The notes beneath the pieces are model-generated. The model searched no databases. It saw only the letters and a list, made by a program, of their open reading frames with translations, and was not told where the DNA came from. Source: Mycobacterium gallinarum (GTDB lineage: Bacteria; Actinomycetota; Actinomycetes; Mycobacteriales; Mycobacteriaceae). Taken from it: a DNA stretch of 64,000 nucleotides. Made by a program: the position numbers and the translations under genes. The DNA lies in NCBI RefSeq assembly GCF_010726765.1, contig NZ_AP022601.1:1426001-1490000 (forward strand), given 5' to 3'. Below, piece after piece: positions 55,251 through 63,833 of the stretch (within the stretch, counting starts at the first letter, position 1; every line of letters starts with the position of its first letter).

Positions 55251-56173
55251 TGGGGGTCGGACATTCCCACGACCACACCGATCGCGTCGACGATGCGCTG
55301 CGTGACAGCGCCGCGGGCATCCGCGCGGTCAAGATCAGTCTGGTGCTCCTCGGCACCACCGCGGCGGCGCAGCTGATCGTCGTCGCGGTATCGGGTTCAG
55401 TCGCCCTGTTCGCCGACACCGTTCACAACTTCTCCGATGCGCTGACCGCCGTGCCGTTGTGGATCGCGTTCGCGATGAGCCGACGCCCGGCGACGCGCCG
55501 GTACACCTACGGATTCGGACGCGTGGAGGATCTGGCGGGCCTGTTCGTGGTGACGGCCATCGCCGTGTCCGCGCTCGTTGCCGCCGTCCAAGCCGTTCGT
55601 CGGCTCGTGGACCCGGTGCCGCTGAACCATCTGAGCTGGGTGGTCGCCGCGGGGATCATTGGGTTCATCGGCAACGAGGTCGTGGCGGTGTATCGCATCA
55701 GAGTGGGCCGCCGGATCGGATCGGCGGCGATGCGTGCGGACGGAATGCACGCCCGCGCAGACGGTTTGACCTCACTGGCGGTCGTGGCCGGCGCGGTGGG
55801 CGTGTGGCTGGGCTTTCCCCTTGCGGACCCGATCGTCGGTTTGGTCATCGCCGGCGCGATCGGGGTCGTGCTGGTCATCGCGACCCGGGATGTATTCGGC
55901 CGGTTGTTGGACCGCATCGATCCTGAATATCTGGACACCGCGCGCACCGTGCTGTCGCGGCAGCCGGGCGTGCGGGGAGTGCGGCGCGTCAGGATGCGGT
56001 GGATCGGGCATCGACTGGAAGCCGACACCGAGCTCGACGTCGACCCGTCACTGAGCCTGGCCGACGCGCACGCAGTTGCCCATGCCGCGGAACATGAACT
56101 GGCACATGCCATTCCGAAGCTCGGCTCGGTGGTCGTACACGCCTATCCGGCTCACGAGCCGGTCAGCAGCTGA
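55250..56173 (+). CDS. Cation diffusion facilitator family metal exporter
   Basis: 307 aa. Histidine-rich start GVGHSHDHTD, six membrane helices, and the transport-site motifs LFADTVHNFSDAL in helix 2 and ADGMHARADGLTSL in helix 5 (D/H-x3-D type). The C-terminal cytoplasmic domain (EYLDTARTVLSRQPGVRGVRRVRMRWIGHRLEADTEL) is the dimerising ferredoxin-like fold. With kmtR as its regulator it probably exports Ni2+/Co2+, like the KmtR target Rv2025c. GTG start within the kmtR stop. Its end overlaps convergent lppI by 11 bp. Confidence 0.92.
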   Translation: MGVGHSHDHTDRVDDALRDSAAGIRAVKISLVLLGTTAAAQLIVVAVSGSVALFADTVHNFSDALTAVPLWIAFAMSRRPATRRYTYGFGRVEDLAGLFVVTAIAVSALVAAVQAVRRLVDPVPLNHLSWVVAAGIIGFIGNEVVAVYRIRVGRRIGSAAMRADGMHARADGLTSLAVVAGAVGVWLGFPLADPIVGLVIAGAIGVVLVIATRDVFGRLLDRIDPEYLDTARTVLSRQPGVRGVRRVRMRWIGHRLEADTELDVDPSLSLADAHAVAHAAEHELAHAIPKLGSVVVHAYPAHEPVSS

Positions 56174-56840
56174 ACCTCTCGCCGATCTGCGGGGGAGCAG
56201 TGGCTGGCTGCAGGCAACCGAACGGTTCGATACCGGCGTCGCTGAACCGGACCGCCGTGTCGTGCGCGCGGTTGGCGCAGTACAGACCGACGGTGTCGAC
56301 GCGGCACTGGTAGTCGCCAAATCCCAGAGCCCGACCGTAGGGCAGTTCGGGCCCTGTTCCCGCGGTGAACCTGCCCGGATCGCCGCGCACCGACCCGACC
56401 TCGACACTCTGCCCGTCGAAGTCGACCCAGCCGCCCTTCCACTCGCCGTATGCGTCCTCCGGCCGCGGCGGTGGGTTGACGAGGTCGACCAGACACGCCA
56501 AGGCGCCACCGGCATATTTCGAGTCGGTCATGCAGTTGGTCTTGCCCGATGGTGTGACGAACGCGACGTCCGCGCCGAGATCGGTGGTCACCCCGTCGCG
56601 CACCGCGGTGTGGTACTCGGCGGCGTCGGCCGTGTCACCCGCCTCGATCCAGGCGACGACCTCGGCCACCGGCGCGCCGGGGTCCGGCGGTGTGGTGGGT
56701 ACCGTGCTCGTCGTGGTGGTGGGCGACGACTGCCTGCTGGTGTTGGGCGGTATCGGGGTGATTCGTTCGGCCCCGCCGTCTGTCGAGGATGAGCACCCCG
56801 CCACCAGTATCAAGATCGCGATCAGCCCAGCGAGTCGCAT
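56163..56840 (-). CDS. lppI: Lipoprotein LppI
   Basis: 225 aa, in the position of Rv2046 (lppI). Signal MRLAGLIAILILVAGC with lipobox VAGC and lipidated Cys16, a Thr/Pro/Ser-rich linker (about 25-52), then an exported domain with six or more cysteines (TNCMTDSKYAGGALACLVD, YQCRVDTVGLYCANR, FGCLQPA, and the final FSC), likely disulphide-bonded. Function unknown. Leaderless ATG: TAGCCT (56848-56853, minus strand) ends 8 nt upstream. Divergent from lipT, overlapping the cdf end. Confidence 0.85.
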   Translation of the reverse strand: MRLAGLIAILILVAGCSSSTDGGAERITPIPPNTSRQSSPTTTTSTVPTTPPDPGAPVAEVVAWIEAGDTADAAEYHTAVRDGVTTDLGADVAFVTPSGKTNCMTDSKYAGGALACLVDLVNPPPRPEDAYGEWKGGWVDFDGQSVEVGSVRGDPGRFTAGTGPELPYGRALGFGDYQCRVDTVGLYCANRAHDTAVRFSDAGIEPFGCLQPATAPPQIGERFSC

Positions 56841-56847
56841 ACCGGCC

Positions 56848-56909
56848 AGGCTAGCGGGCCGACTCGCCGATACCGTCCAGGCGCGGCGGCGGGCGGCATT
56901 CGCTAACGT
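56848..56909. promoter_or_regulatory. Divergent leaderless promoters: lppI and lipT
   Basis: Minus-strand TAGCCT (56848-56853) ends 8 nt before the lppI ATG. Plus-strand TAACGT (56904-56909) ends 7 nt before the ATG at 56916, which favours that codon over the adjoining GTG at 56913. Confidence 0.48.
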
Positions 56910-56915
56910 CGGGTG

Positions 56916-58424
56916 ATGCACGAACACACGGTCCGCGCGACCATCGCCTCCGGCGTTGTCGAGGGGTTCACCCGCGACGGCGTTAATCGCTGGCGTGCGA
57001 TCCCGTACGCCAGCCCGCCGGTCGGTCGGTTGCGCCTGCGCGCGCCGCAACCCGTCCAGGCCTGGCCGGGCGTGCGGTACTGCCACGGGATCGGCTACTG
57101 CGCACCACAGCAGCGCATGTACACCCTTCTCGCGCCGGGTAAGTACCAGCCGATGAGCGAGGACTGTCTGACGCTCAACGTGGTGGCGCCGAAGACGCTG
57201 CCGGATGATCCGTTGCCCGTCATGGTGTTCATCCACGGCGGCGGTTATTTCATGGGCAGCTCGGCGACGCCGATCTACGACGGTGCGGCGTTGGCACGCC
57301 AGGGTTGTATCTACGTATCGGTCAACTACCGGCTGGGCCCGCTGGGATGTCTTGACCTGTCGACGCTGTCCAACGGCAGCCACACCTTCGACGACAACCT
57401 CTACCTGCGCGACCTCGTGATGGCGCTGCAGTGGGTGCGCGAGAACATCGCGGTCTTCGGCGGCGACCCGGAGAAGGTCACGATCTTCGGCGAGAGTGCC
57501 GGTGCCCACGCAGTGGCCACGCTCCTGGCCGTCCCCGCCGCTAAAGGCCTTTTCGCCCAGGCGATTTCCGAAAGTCCGGCCGCCGGAATGGTGCGCACTC
57601 CGGACATCGCGGCGGACTACGCGGCCAAGTTCGCCGAGCTGGTCGACCCGAACGAGCCCGACGGCGCGGCAGCCGTGATGTCGGCCCGGCCGACGGAGCT
57701 CGTGGCCGCATTCGAACGGCTCATCGTCGCGGGCCAGCGCGAGATGCTCGGCGCGTTCGCGGCCGGCCCCACCAGCGGCAGCGAGTACCTACCGCTGGAC
57801 CCGGTCGAGGCGATGCGCGAAGGGCACGCCCACCGCGTGCCGCTCATCGTCGGCACCAACGCCGACGAGGCCCGGCTGTTCGGGCGGTTTCTCAAGCTGT
57901 TGCCGATGACGGAGCCCATGATCGAGCGACTGCTCTCCGGAACTGAACCCGCTGAACGTGAACGCATTACATCCGCCTACCCCGGATATCCGGACTCGGC
58001 GGCGTGCATCCAGTTCGGCGGGGATTTCGCGTTCGGGTCGGCGGCGTGGCAGATCGCGGAGGCGCACAGCAGACACGCGCCGACCTACCTGTATCGCTAC
58101 GACTATGCGCCCCGGACGTTGCGATGGTCGGGTCTTGGCGCCACGCATGCGACAGAGTTGCTCGCGGTGTTCGATGTGTACCGAACGACTTTCGGGAAGC
58201 TGCTCACCGCCGCTGCGGATCGCAAGACGGCACTGCGCGTCAGCGACGACATACAGAAGCGCTGGCGCGCGTTCGCCCAGACCGGGGTACCCGGTACCGA
58301 ATGGCCTACCTACGCGGAGCCGGATCGGGCGGTGCGGGTTTTCGACAGCCGGCCGCGCGTCGAATTCGATCCACATGCCGATCGTCGCCAGGCGTGGGAG
58401 GGCTTCACGCTGGCGGGCCGCTGA
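56916..58424 (+). CDS. lipT: Type-B carboxylesterase LipT
   Basis: 502 aa, ortholog of Rv2045c. Carboxylesterase family with oxyanion motif FIHGGGYFMG, nucleophile GESAGAHA (Ser194), acid in NADEARLFGRF, and catalytic His in LGATHATELLAVF. It hydrolyses short-chain carboxylic esters; the natural substrate is unknown. No signal peptide is seen. The ATG at 56916 is set by the -10 spacing. lppI and lipT keep their M. tuberculosis arrangement. Confidence 0.92.
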   Translation: MHEHTVRATIASGVVEGFTRDGVNRWRAIPYASPPVGRLRLRAPQPVQAWPGVRYCHGIGYCAPQQRMYTLLAPGKYQPMSEDCLTLNVVAPKTLPDDPLPVMVFIHGGGYFMGSSATPIYDGAALARQGCIYVSVNYRLGPLGCLDLSTLSNGSHTFDDNLYLRDLVMALQWVRENIAVFGGDPEKVTIFGESAGAHAVATLLAVPAAKGLFAQAISESPAAGMVRTPDIAADYAAKFAELVDPNEPDGAAAVMSARPTELVAAFERLIVAGQREMLGAFAAGPTSGSEYLPLDPVEAMREGHAHRVPLIVGTNADEARLFGRFLKLLPMTEPMIERLLSGTEPAERERITSAYPGYPDSAACIQFGGDFAFGSAAWQIAEAHSRHAPTYLYRYDYAPRTLRWSGLGATHATELLAVFDVYRTTFGKLLTAAADRKTALRVSDDIQKRWRAFAQTGVPGTEWPTYAEPDRAVRVFDSRPRVEFDPHADRRQAWEGFTLAGR

Positions 58425-58475
58425 ATCCGTAGCAGTGGCTGAAATCGCTGCGCATCCAACCGAGAATGTGGTTGC

Positions 58476-60449
58476 GTGAATCCCGTGGCTCATCCCCTGG
58501 ATCCGCTCAGCGGCGACGAATTCACGGCGGTCGCGTCGATCTTGCAACGCGAGCACGGTGTCGGCGCCGGAGCCGAAGGGTCGGCGACGTCCGGCCCGGG
58601 CTGGCGGTACGCGTCCATCGAATTGATCGAACCCAGCAAGGCCGCCCTGCGCGAGTTCGACAACGGGGGAGCGTCCCCGCCCCGCCGCGCGCGGGTGACC
58701 TGTTTCGAACGAGCGGCCAACGCGACCTACAAGAGCACGGTGTCGCTGACCGACGACCGGGTGGAGTCGTTCGAACACATTCCCGGGGTGCAGGCCAACT
58801 TCACTGTCGACGAATTCGCCGAGTGCGACCGGCTGCTGCGCACGCACCCCGACGTCGCGGCCGCATTGAAGAAGCGCGGTATCACCGACATGGACCTCGT
58901 CTTCTTCGATACCTGGACCTACGGCAATGCGGTCGCGCCCCCGGAGTACCGCGACCGGCGGATCGGCTGGTCGGACACCTGGCTGAGAGATTCGGCAGGC
59001 GGCAGCCCCTATGCGAATCTCGTCAGCGGGCTGCATTGCGTCATCGACCTCAACGCGATGGAACTGCTCCGCGTGGAGGACACCGGTGGGGTCGAGAAGC
59101 CCGACGTGATGGGCGAATACGTGCCGAGCATGATTCCTGAGGCGGTGCGTTCGGCGTCGCGCAGGGAGCCGCTCAAGCCACTGCACATCGAGCAACCCGA
59201 GGGCCCGTCGTTCACCCTTGACGGCAACCTGCTGCAGTGGCAGAACTGGTCGCTTCGTGTCGGCTTCAATCACCGAGAGGGGATGACGCTACACACCGTC
59301 CGTTACCGCGACGGCGACCGGGAACGCTCTGTGGCACACCGGATATCGCTTGCCGAGATGATCGTGCCCTACCGCGATTCGTCGGTGGACCACTACCGGC
59401 GGACCGCCTTCGACATAGGCGAGTGGGGCCTCGGGTTCATGACCACATCGCTCGAGCTGGGCTGCGACTGCCTCGGCGAGATCCGCTACCTGGACGCGGT
59501 GCTGCACAACAGCAGGGGCGAGCCATACACGATCACCAACGCCATCTGCATCCACGAAGAAGACAACGCGGTGCTGTGGAAGCACGTTGACCACAGCATC
59601 GGCGCCGAGGTGCGCCGGATGCGCAGGCTCACGGTGTCGTCGCATGTGACCGTCGCCAACTATGAATACCTGATCTACTGGCGGCTCTATCAGGACGGCA
59701 ACATCGAGTGCGAGATCCGGGCCACCGGAATCATGGTCACCACGCCGGTGGCCCCCGGTCAGCAGCACCCCAACGGCACGCTGGTCGACGAGCGCACCTA
59801 CGCGCCATATCACCAGCACTTCCTGGTCGCCCGGCTCGACATGGACATCGACGGCACCGACAACACCGTCGTCATGACGGAGTCTCACGCCGAACCGATG
59901 GGACCCGACAACCCCTACGGACTCTCACTCGTGACGCGCAGTATCCCGTTGCGCACCGAGAGCCAGGGCAAGCAGGACGTCAACTACGCGACCCAGCGCA
60001 CGTGGAAGATCGTCAATCCCAACGTCGTCAACGGCATCGGCACGCATCCGTCATACAAGCTCGTACCCAGCGGGGCGATCCCACCGATGTTCGACCCCGA
60101 CTCCCCGGTGATCGAGCGTGCCAGTGTCATCGGCCATACTCTGTGGGTGACCCCGAATCATCCCGACGAACGTTGGCCTGCTGGCGAATTCGTGAATCAG
60201 TCGTCGACGGACACCGGCCTGGCCAAATGGACGCTGGCCAACCGTTCGATCGACAACACCGACGTCGTGATGTGGTACGTGTTCGGTATCCATCACATCA
60301 CCCGGCCGGAGGATTGGCCGGTGATGCCCGTCGACATCGTGTCCTTCTGGCTCAAGCCGTTCGGATTCTTCGACCGCAATCCATCCCTCGATGTCGTGGG
60401 GACCGCGCCCGACATGTGCCACACCTCGTCGACCAGTGCGCACCACTGA
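58476..60449 (+). CDS. Copper-containing primary-amine oxidase
   Basis: 657 aa. The cofactor motif N-Y-E-Y is in VANYEYLIYW; Tyr396 would be self-processed to topaquinone. The catalytic base Asp is in YRDSSVDHYRRTAFDIGEWGLG. Copper ligands are HxH in YHQHFLVARLDM and the third His in FGIHHITRPEDWPVMP. N-terminal N2/N3 domains precede the large beta-sandwich. It oxidises primary amines to aldehydes with release of NH3 and H2O2. No signal peptide. GTG start; stops 4 bp before the phosphotransferase fusion, so the two are one operon. Confidence 0.93.
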   Translation: MNPVAHPLDPLSGDEFTAVASILQREHGVGAGAEGSATSGPGWRYASIELIEPSKAALREFDNGGASPPRRARVTCFERAANATYKSTVSLTDDRVESFEHIPGVQANFTVDEFAECDRLLRTHPDVAAALKKRGITDMDLVFFDTWTYGNAVAPPEYRDRRIGWSDTWLRDSAGGSPYANLVSGLHCVIDLNAMELLRVEDTGGVEKPDVMGEYVPSMIPEAVRSASRREPLKPLHIEQPEGPSFTLDGNLLQWQNWSLRVGFNHREGMTLHTVRYRDGDRERSVAHRISLAEMIVPYRDSSVDHYRRTAFDIGEWGLGFMTTSLELGCDCLGEIRYLDAVLHNSRGEPYTITNAICIHEEDNAVLWKHVDHSIGAEVRRMRRLTVSSHVTVANYEYLIYWRLYQDGNIECEIRATGIMVTTPVAPGQQHPNGTLVDERTYAPYHQHFLVARLDMDIDGTDNTVVMTESHAEPMGPDNPYGLSLVTRSIPLRTESQGKQDVNYATQRTWKIVNPNVVNGIGTHPSYKLVPSGAIPPMFDPDSPVIERASVIGHTLWVTPNHPDERWPAGEFVNQSSTDTGLAKWTLANRSIDNTDVVMWYVFGIHHITRPEDWPVMPVDIVSFWLKPFGFFDRNPSLDVVGTAPDMCHTSSTSAHH

Positions 60450-60453
60450 CGTC

Positions 60454-62409
60454 ATGGAGCGGCCGTCGGATCTGACGGCCGCGTGGCTGAGCGACGCGCT
60501 CGACATCCCGGTCACGGATTTCACGTTCGAGCGCATCGGCACCGGGCAGATGAGCGAGTGCTATCGAGTCGAGTTGACCTGCGCGTCCGGGAACGACGGG
60601 CCGTCGTCGGTCGTGTTGAAGGTGGCGGCAACCGACCCCGCGAGCAGGCAGACCGGACTGGCACTCGGGCTCTACGAGCGCGAGGTGCGCTTCTACACCG
60701 ACATCGCGCCCAACCTCGGCGGCGGGCCGGTAGCGATTTGCTATTCCGCCGGCTTCGATCCTGGTACCGGCGCCTTCCACCTGTTGCTCAGTGATGCCGC
60801 GCCCGCCGTCGTCGGCGACGAACTGCGCGGCGCGACAATCGAACAGGCGATGCTGGCGCTAGCCGAGCTGGCCCGGCTACACGCACCGGCGTTCGGCGAC
60901 GCATCGATGGCGCAGGCCGACTGGCTCAACCGCGATGCGCCGATGAACCAGGGGTTGATCGCCACGCTGTATGCCGGATTCCTCGACCGGTACGGCGATC
61001 GGATCGCGCCCGAGCATCGTGAGGTGTGCGAGCGCCTCGTCGGCAGCTTCGACGCGTACCTGGAGGCTGAGAGCGCCGCCGACCGGCTGATGGGCCTCGT
61101 GCACGGCGACTACCGTTTGGACAACATGCTCTTCGGCCAGCCGGAGGCAGACCGGCCGCTGACGGTCGTGGACTGGCAGACCGTCACCTGGGGCCCGGCC
61201 ATGACGGACGTCGCCTACTTCCTCGGGTGCGCGCTTCCCAGCGATGTCCGCCGCGAGCACTATGACGCGCTGCTGCGGGCGTACCACGACGCGCTGGGTC
61301 CCGACACCCGAGTCAGCCTCGCCGACGTACGTGACGGCGTGCGGCGGCAGAGCTTCTTCGGCGTGATGATGGCGATAGTGAGCTCGATGCTCGTCGCGCA
61401 GACGGAACGTGGCGACGAAATGTTCATGACAATGCTGTCGCGGCACGGCGACCACGTGCGCGACACCGGCGCGCTGGATATGCTGCCGGACCCCTCCGAA
61501 GGCACTGCGGCGCAACCGCTCACGCCTGATCCCGCCGATGAGCAGGCCCACGCCGCGGGCGCCGAGCCGCTGTGGAGCGAGAGCTGGTACTTCGACTTCG
61601 CCGACCCACAGCAGGGCATCGGCGGCTGGGTGCGGCTGGGGCTGATGCCCAACGAGAACACCACCTGGGTGAACGCGCTGTTGTGCGGTCCGGACATGCC
61701 GACCGTCGCCCTGCTGGATTTCGAGAACACCGGAGCCATCGACCTGGCCCTGGAGGCGACCGAGCCGCTGCAGACCTACACGGTGACGGTGCGGGGGAGC
61801 GCACAGGCGTACGACGATCCGTCCGCGCTCCTACATGGTCAGCCGGGCAGGCCGGTCGAGGCCACGATGGAGTTGATCTGGACGACGGTCGGCGTGCCGT
61901 ACCAGTACCGGATCACCCCGCGATACGAGATCCCGTGCGCAGTGTCGGGCACGGTGACCGTCGACGGCCGCGAGTACGCGCTGAACGCCGTTCCGGGCCA
62001 ACGCGATCACTCCTGGGGAGTGCGCGACTGGTGGTCCATGGACTGGGTCTGGAGCGCACTGCATTTCGACGACGGCACCCACGCCCACGGCGTCGATCTG
62101 CGGATACCGGGTGCCCCGCCGATCGGCATCGGCTACACCCAACGGCAGGGCGAGCCGCTGATCGAACTGCAGGGCGTCAGTGCGGAGGCGACGTTTGCGG
62201 ACAACGATCTGCCTGCCACGACCACGATCACGTACACGCCGGGTGACCTCGTCGCGACCATCGACATCCGTGGACACGCGCCGGTTCTGCTGACGTCACC
62301 CGACGGGCGGATCAGCCACTTCCCGCGTGCATGGGCAACGGTCACAACCGCCGACGGTCGTAGGGGTGTCGGCTGGGTGGAATGGAACCGCAACCTGCCC
62401 AGCGCTTAA
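60454..62409 (+). CDS. APH-family phosphotransferase fused to a lipocalin-like (CrtC/AttH-type) domain
   Basis: 651 aa. Residues 1-350: APH kinase fold with VVLKVAATDP (ATP Lys), LVHGDYRLDNMLFGQ (catalytic loop) and VVDWQTVTWGP (metal Asp). It is paralogous to the protein at 30483. A linker rich in P/A (about 350-375) follows. Residues 375-651 are beta-rich with QRDHSWGVRDWW, WVWSALHFDDGTHAHGVDL and GVGWVEWNRNLPS, reminiscent of the CrtC/AttH-type double lipocalin domains that bind isoprenoids or lipids. One chain may bind and phosphorylate a lipid-like or amino-alcohol substrate; this is inference. It follows the amine oxidase with a 4-bp gap. Confidence 0.82.
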   Translation: MERPSDLTAAWLSDALDIPVTDFTFERIGTGQMSECYRVELTCASGNDGPSSVVLKVAATDPASRQTGLALGLYEREVRFYTDIAPNLGGGPVAICYSAGFDPGTGAFHLLLSDAAPAVVGDELRGATIEQAMLALAELARLHAPAFGDASMAQADWLNRDAPMNQGLIATLYAGFLDRYGDRIAPEHREVCERLVGSFDAYLEAESAADRLMGLVHGDYRLDNMLFGQPEADRPLTVVDWQTVTWGPAMTDVAYFLGCALPSDVRREHYDALLRAYHDALGPDTRVSLADVRDGVRRQSFFGVMMAIVSSMLVAQTERGDEMFMTMLSRHGDHVRDTGALDMLPDPSEGTAAQPLTPDPADEQAHAAGAEPLWSESWYFDFADPQQGIGGWVRLGLMPNENTTWVNALLCGPDMPTVALLDFENTGAIDLALEATEPLQTYTVTVRGSAQAYDDPSALLHGQPGRPVEATMELIWTTVGVPYQYRITPRYEIPCAVSGTVTVDGREYALNAVPGQRDHSWGVRDWWSMDWVWSALHFDDGTHAHGVDLRIPGAPPIGIGYTQRQGEPLIELQGVSAEATFADNDLPATTTITYTPGDLVATIDIRGHAPVLLTSPDGRISHFPRAWATVTTADGRRGVGWVEWNRNLPSA

Positions 62410-62419
62410 TCCCGCGAGC

Positions 62420-62474
62420 GACCGTGTTTGTGCGGCGACACGCCGTGCAATGCGTGCATTTTGAGGTCGCTCGC
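62420..62474 (+). repeat. 55-bp intergenic element, copy A
   Basis: Begins GACCGTGTTTGTGCGG and ends GAGGTCGCTCGC. The flanks form a perfect 10-bp inverted repeat (GCGAGCGACC at 62414-62423, GGTCGCTCGC at 62465-62474), and inside it CGGCG-ACA-CGCCG is a further hairpin. 44 of 55 bases match copy B in the opposite orientation beyond the ynfA gene. It may also act as a terminator between the convergent 62409 and ynfA genes. Confidence 0.75.
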
Positions 62475-62488
62475 TGAGCGGGAGCACC

Positions 62489-62815
62489 CTAGCGCGGCGC
62501 GTACATGATGATGCCGACGCCGGCCAGCGCCACCACGGCACCCGTGACGTCCCAGCGGTCGGGGCGGAAGCCGTCGGCGACCATGCCCCACAACAGCGAG
62601 CCGGCGATGAATACGCCGCCGTATGCGGCGAGCACTCGTCCGAAATGCGGGTCGGGTTGAAACGCCGCGACGAACCCGTATGCGCCTAATGCGATGACAC
62701 CGGCACCGATCCACGCCAGGCCGCGATGCTCACGGACGCCCTGCCAGACCAGCCACGCTCCACCGATTTCCAGGACTGCGGCGAGGAGGAACAACGGGAT
62801 CGATCTCAGCACCAT
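62489..62815 (-). CDS. YnfA/UPF0060 family small membrane protein
   Basis: 108 aa, four membrane helices: [60 protein letters not shown] and [20 protein letters not shown]. The [14 protein letters not shown] and RPDRWD segments are UPF0060 signatures, and M. tuberculosis Rv2639c is a relative. The family resembles small multidrug-resistance proteins and may be an efflux or flippase unit. ATG at 62815; the open frame continues upstream into repeat copy B, which I do not count as coding. Confidence 0.87.
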   Translation of the reverse strand: MVLRSIPLFLLAAVLEIGGAWLVWQGVREHRGLAWIGAGVIALGAYGFVAAFQPDPHFGRVLAAYGGVFIAGSLLWGMVADGFRPDRWDVTGAVVALAGVGIIMYAPR

Positions 62816-62833
62816 CACGACTCTCAGCCTGTC

Positions 62834-62888
62834 GCGATTGACCGCAAAATGTACGCAGGACACGGCGCGTCGATGTACAAACACGGTC
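62834..62888 (-). repeat. 55-bp intergenic element, copy B (inverted)
   Basis: On the minus strand it begins GACCGTGTTTGTACAT and ends GCGGTCAATCGC. It matches copy A at 44 of 55 positions without gaps. It lies 19 bp upstream of the ynfA ATG, in the likely leader or promoter, so ynfA is bracketed by copies in opposite orientation. The rest of the 62816-62930 gap holds nothing else recognisable. Confidence 0.75.
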
Positions 62889-62930
62889 CTCCCGACTGCG
62901 TGTGGGCCCACGCGGTGGGTAGCAGCCTTG

Positions 62931-63818
62931 TCAAACCAGGTGGGCGCTGTCGTCGTCGAGGTCGTCACGGTTCAGGCCCATCGGCGTTGCCGCGGGCACA
63001 TCGCCGGCGGCGACCACTTTCCGGGTGATGGGCGTCAGGCCGCGGAACAGTGCCTCGACCTCGTCGTCGGTGAGCGCGTCGAGTGCGGTGAGCGCCAGTG
63101 TGTCGGTGTTGTCCTCGATGCGCTGTTTGAGTTGGCGACCCTGCGCGGTGAGCTCGTCGTGGTCGTCGAGGAGCCCGCGCCGCAACAATCTGTCGCGATG
63201 ATGGGCCCATTGATCGTCGTCGTAGTCGCGGCTACGCATGATCATGTCCTTCGGTACCCGGCCGGCCATCGCGTGCAGGACGTTGCAGTCGCGGCCGGAG
63301 ACGCCGAGCGACGTCAACACCGCAACATGCCCGTCGCCGCGCTGTTCGCGTAGCAGCGTCGCGGCATGCCACAACTTGGCCAGCGGTTCGTCGGGCCAGT
63401 CGAGTGCCAGGTTGGCCGCGAACAGCGGACGGCCGTCAAGGGGAGCGCTGCGCGCAGCCTTGGCGGCGAGGTCGGCGACCATGGCCAGATCGTCGTCGGC
63501 GCCGACGCCGTAGCGGCGCAGCGCGTCGACCGCCGATTGTTCGCGCGCCCGCAGGGCGTCGGCCGGCGGAGCGACCTCCCACCCCGCGGGCAACGCCTTC
63601 GCCACGCGTTGCGGAGCGAAGTTGTAGAAGATCGCCGTCACCACGTCGGCGGGCACCACACCGAGCGGCGCCGAGCGAGCGGCGAAGTACCCCATCCAGA
63701 AGCCCCGATATCCGAGCCCATCGAGGGCGGCGCGAGCTTCCGGCGCGAAGTACGTCACGGCGTGTACCGGTTCGATTCGGTCGAAGAAGCGCCGCGCGAG
63801 CCTGGGGTCCCTGTCCAT
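62931..63818 (-). CDS. SCO6745 family protein (helical, unknown function)
   Basis: 295 aa, no signal peptide or membrane helix. It matches an actinobacterial family I know as SCO6745-like: [38 protein letters not shown] and [25 protein letters not shown] at the N-terminus, then [20 protein letters not shown]. Its C-terminal part looks like a MarR-type winged helix ([31 protein letters not shown]). It may therefore bind DNA; this is inference. It starts 15 bp after the stop of a GntR-type gene on the same strand. Confidence 0.75.
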   Translation of the reverse strand: MDRDPRLARRFFDRIEPVHAVTYFAPEARAALDGLGYRGFWMGYFAARSAPLGVVPADVVTAIFYNFAPQRVAKALPAGWEVAPPADALRAREQSAVDALRRYGVGADDDLAMVADLAAKAARSAPLDGRPLFAANLALDWPDEPLAKLWHAATLLREQRGDGHVAVLTSLGVSGRDCNVLHAMAGRVPKDMIMRSRDYDDDQWAHHRDRLLRRGLLDDHDELTAQGRQLKQRIEDNTDTLALTALDALTDDEVEALFRGLTPITRKVVAAGDVPAATPMGLNRDDLDDDSAHLV

Positions 63819-63833
63819 GACCCCAGTTAACCA

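Noticed and set aside
57789..59273. Minus-strand frame of 494 codons across lipT and the amine oxidase
   Set aside because: Spans two genes with clear catalytic motifs on the plus strand; antisense shadow.
62816..62968. N-terminal extension of the ynfA-type protein or a separate short peptide in this gap
   Set aside because: The extension runs through repeat copy B and lacks family similarity; the UPF0060 start fits 62815. The peptide idea is kept only as an option under the repeat finding.
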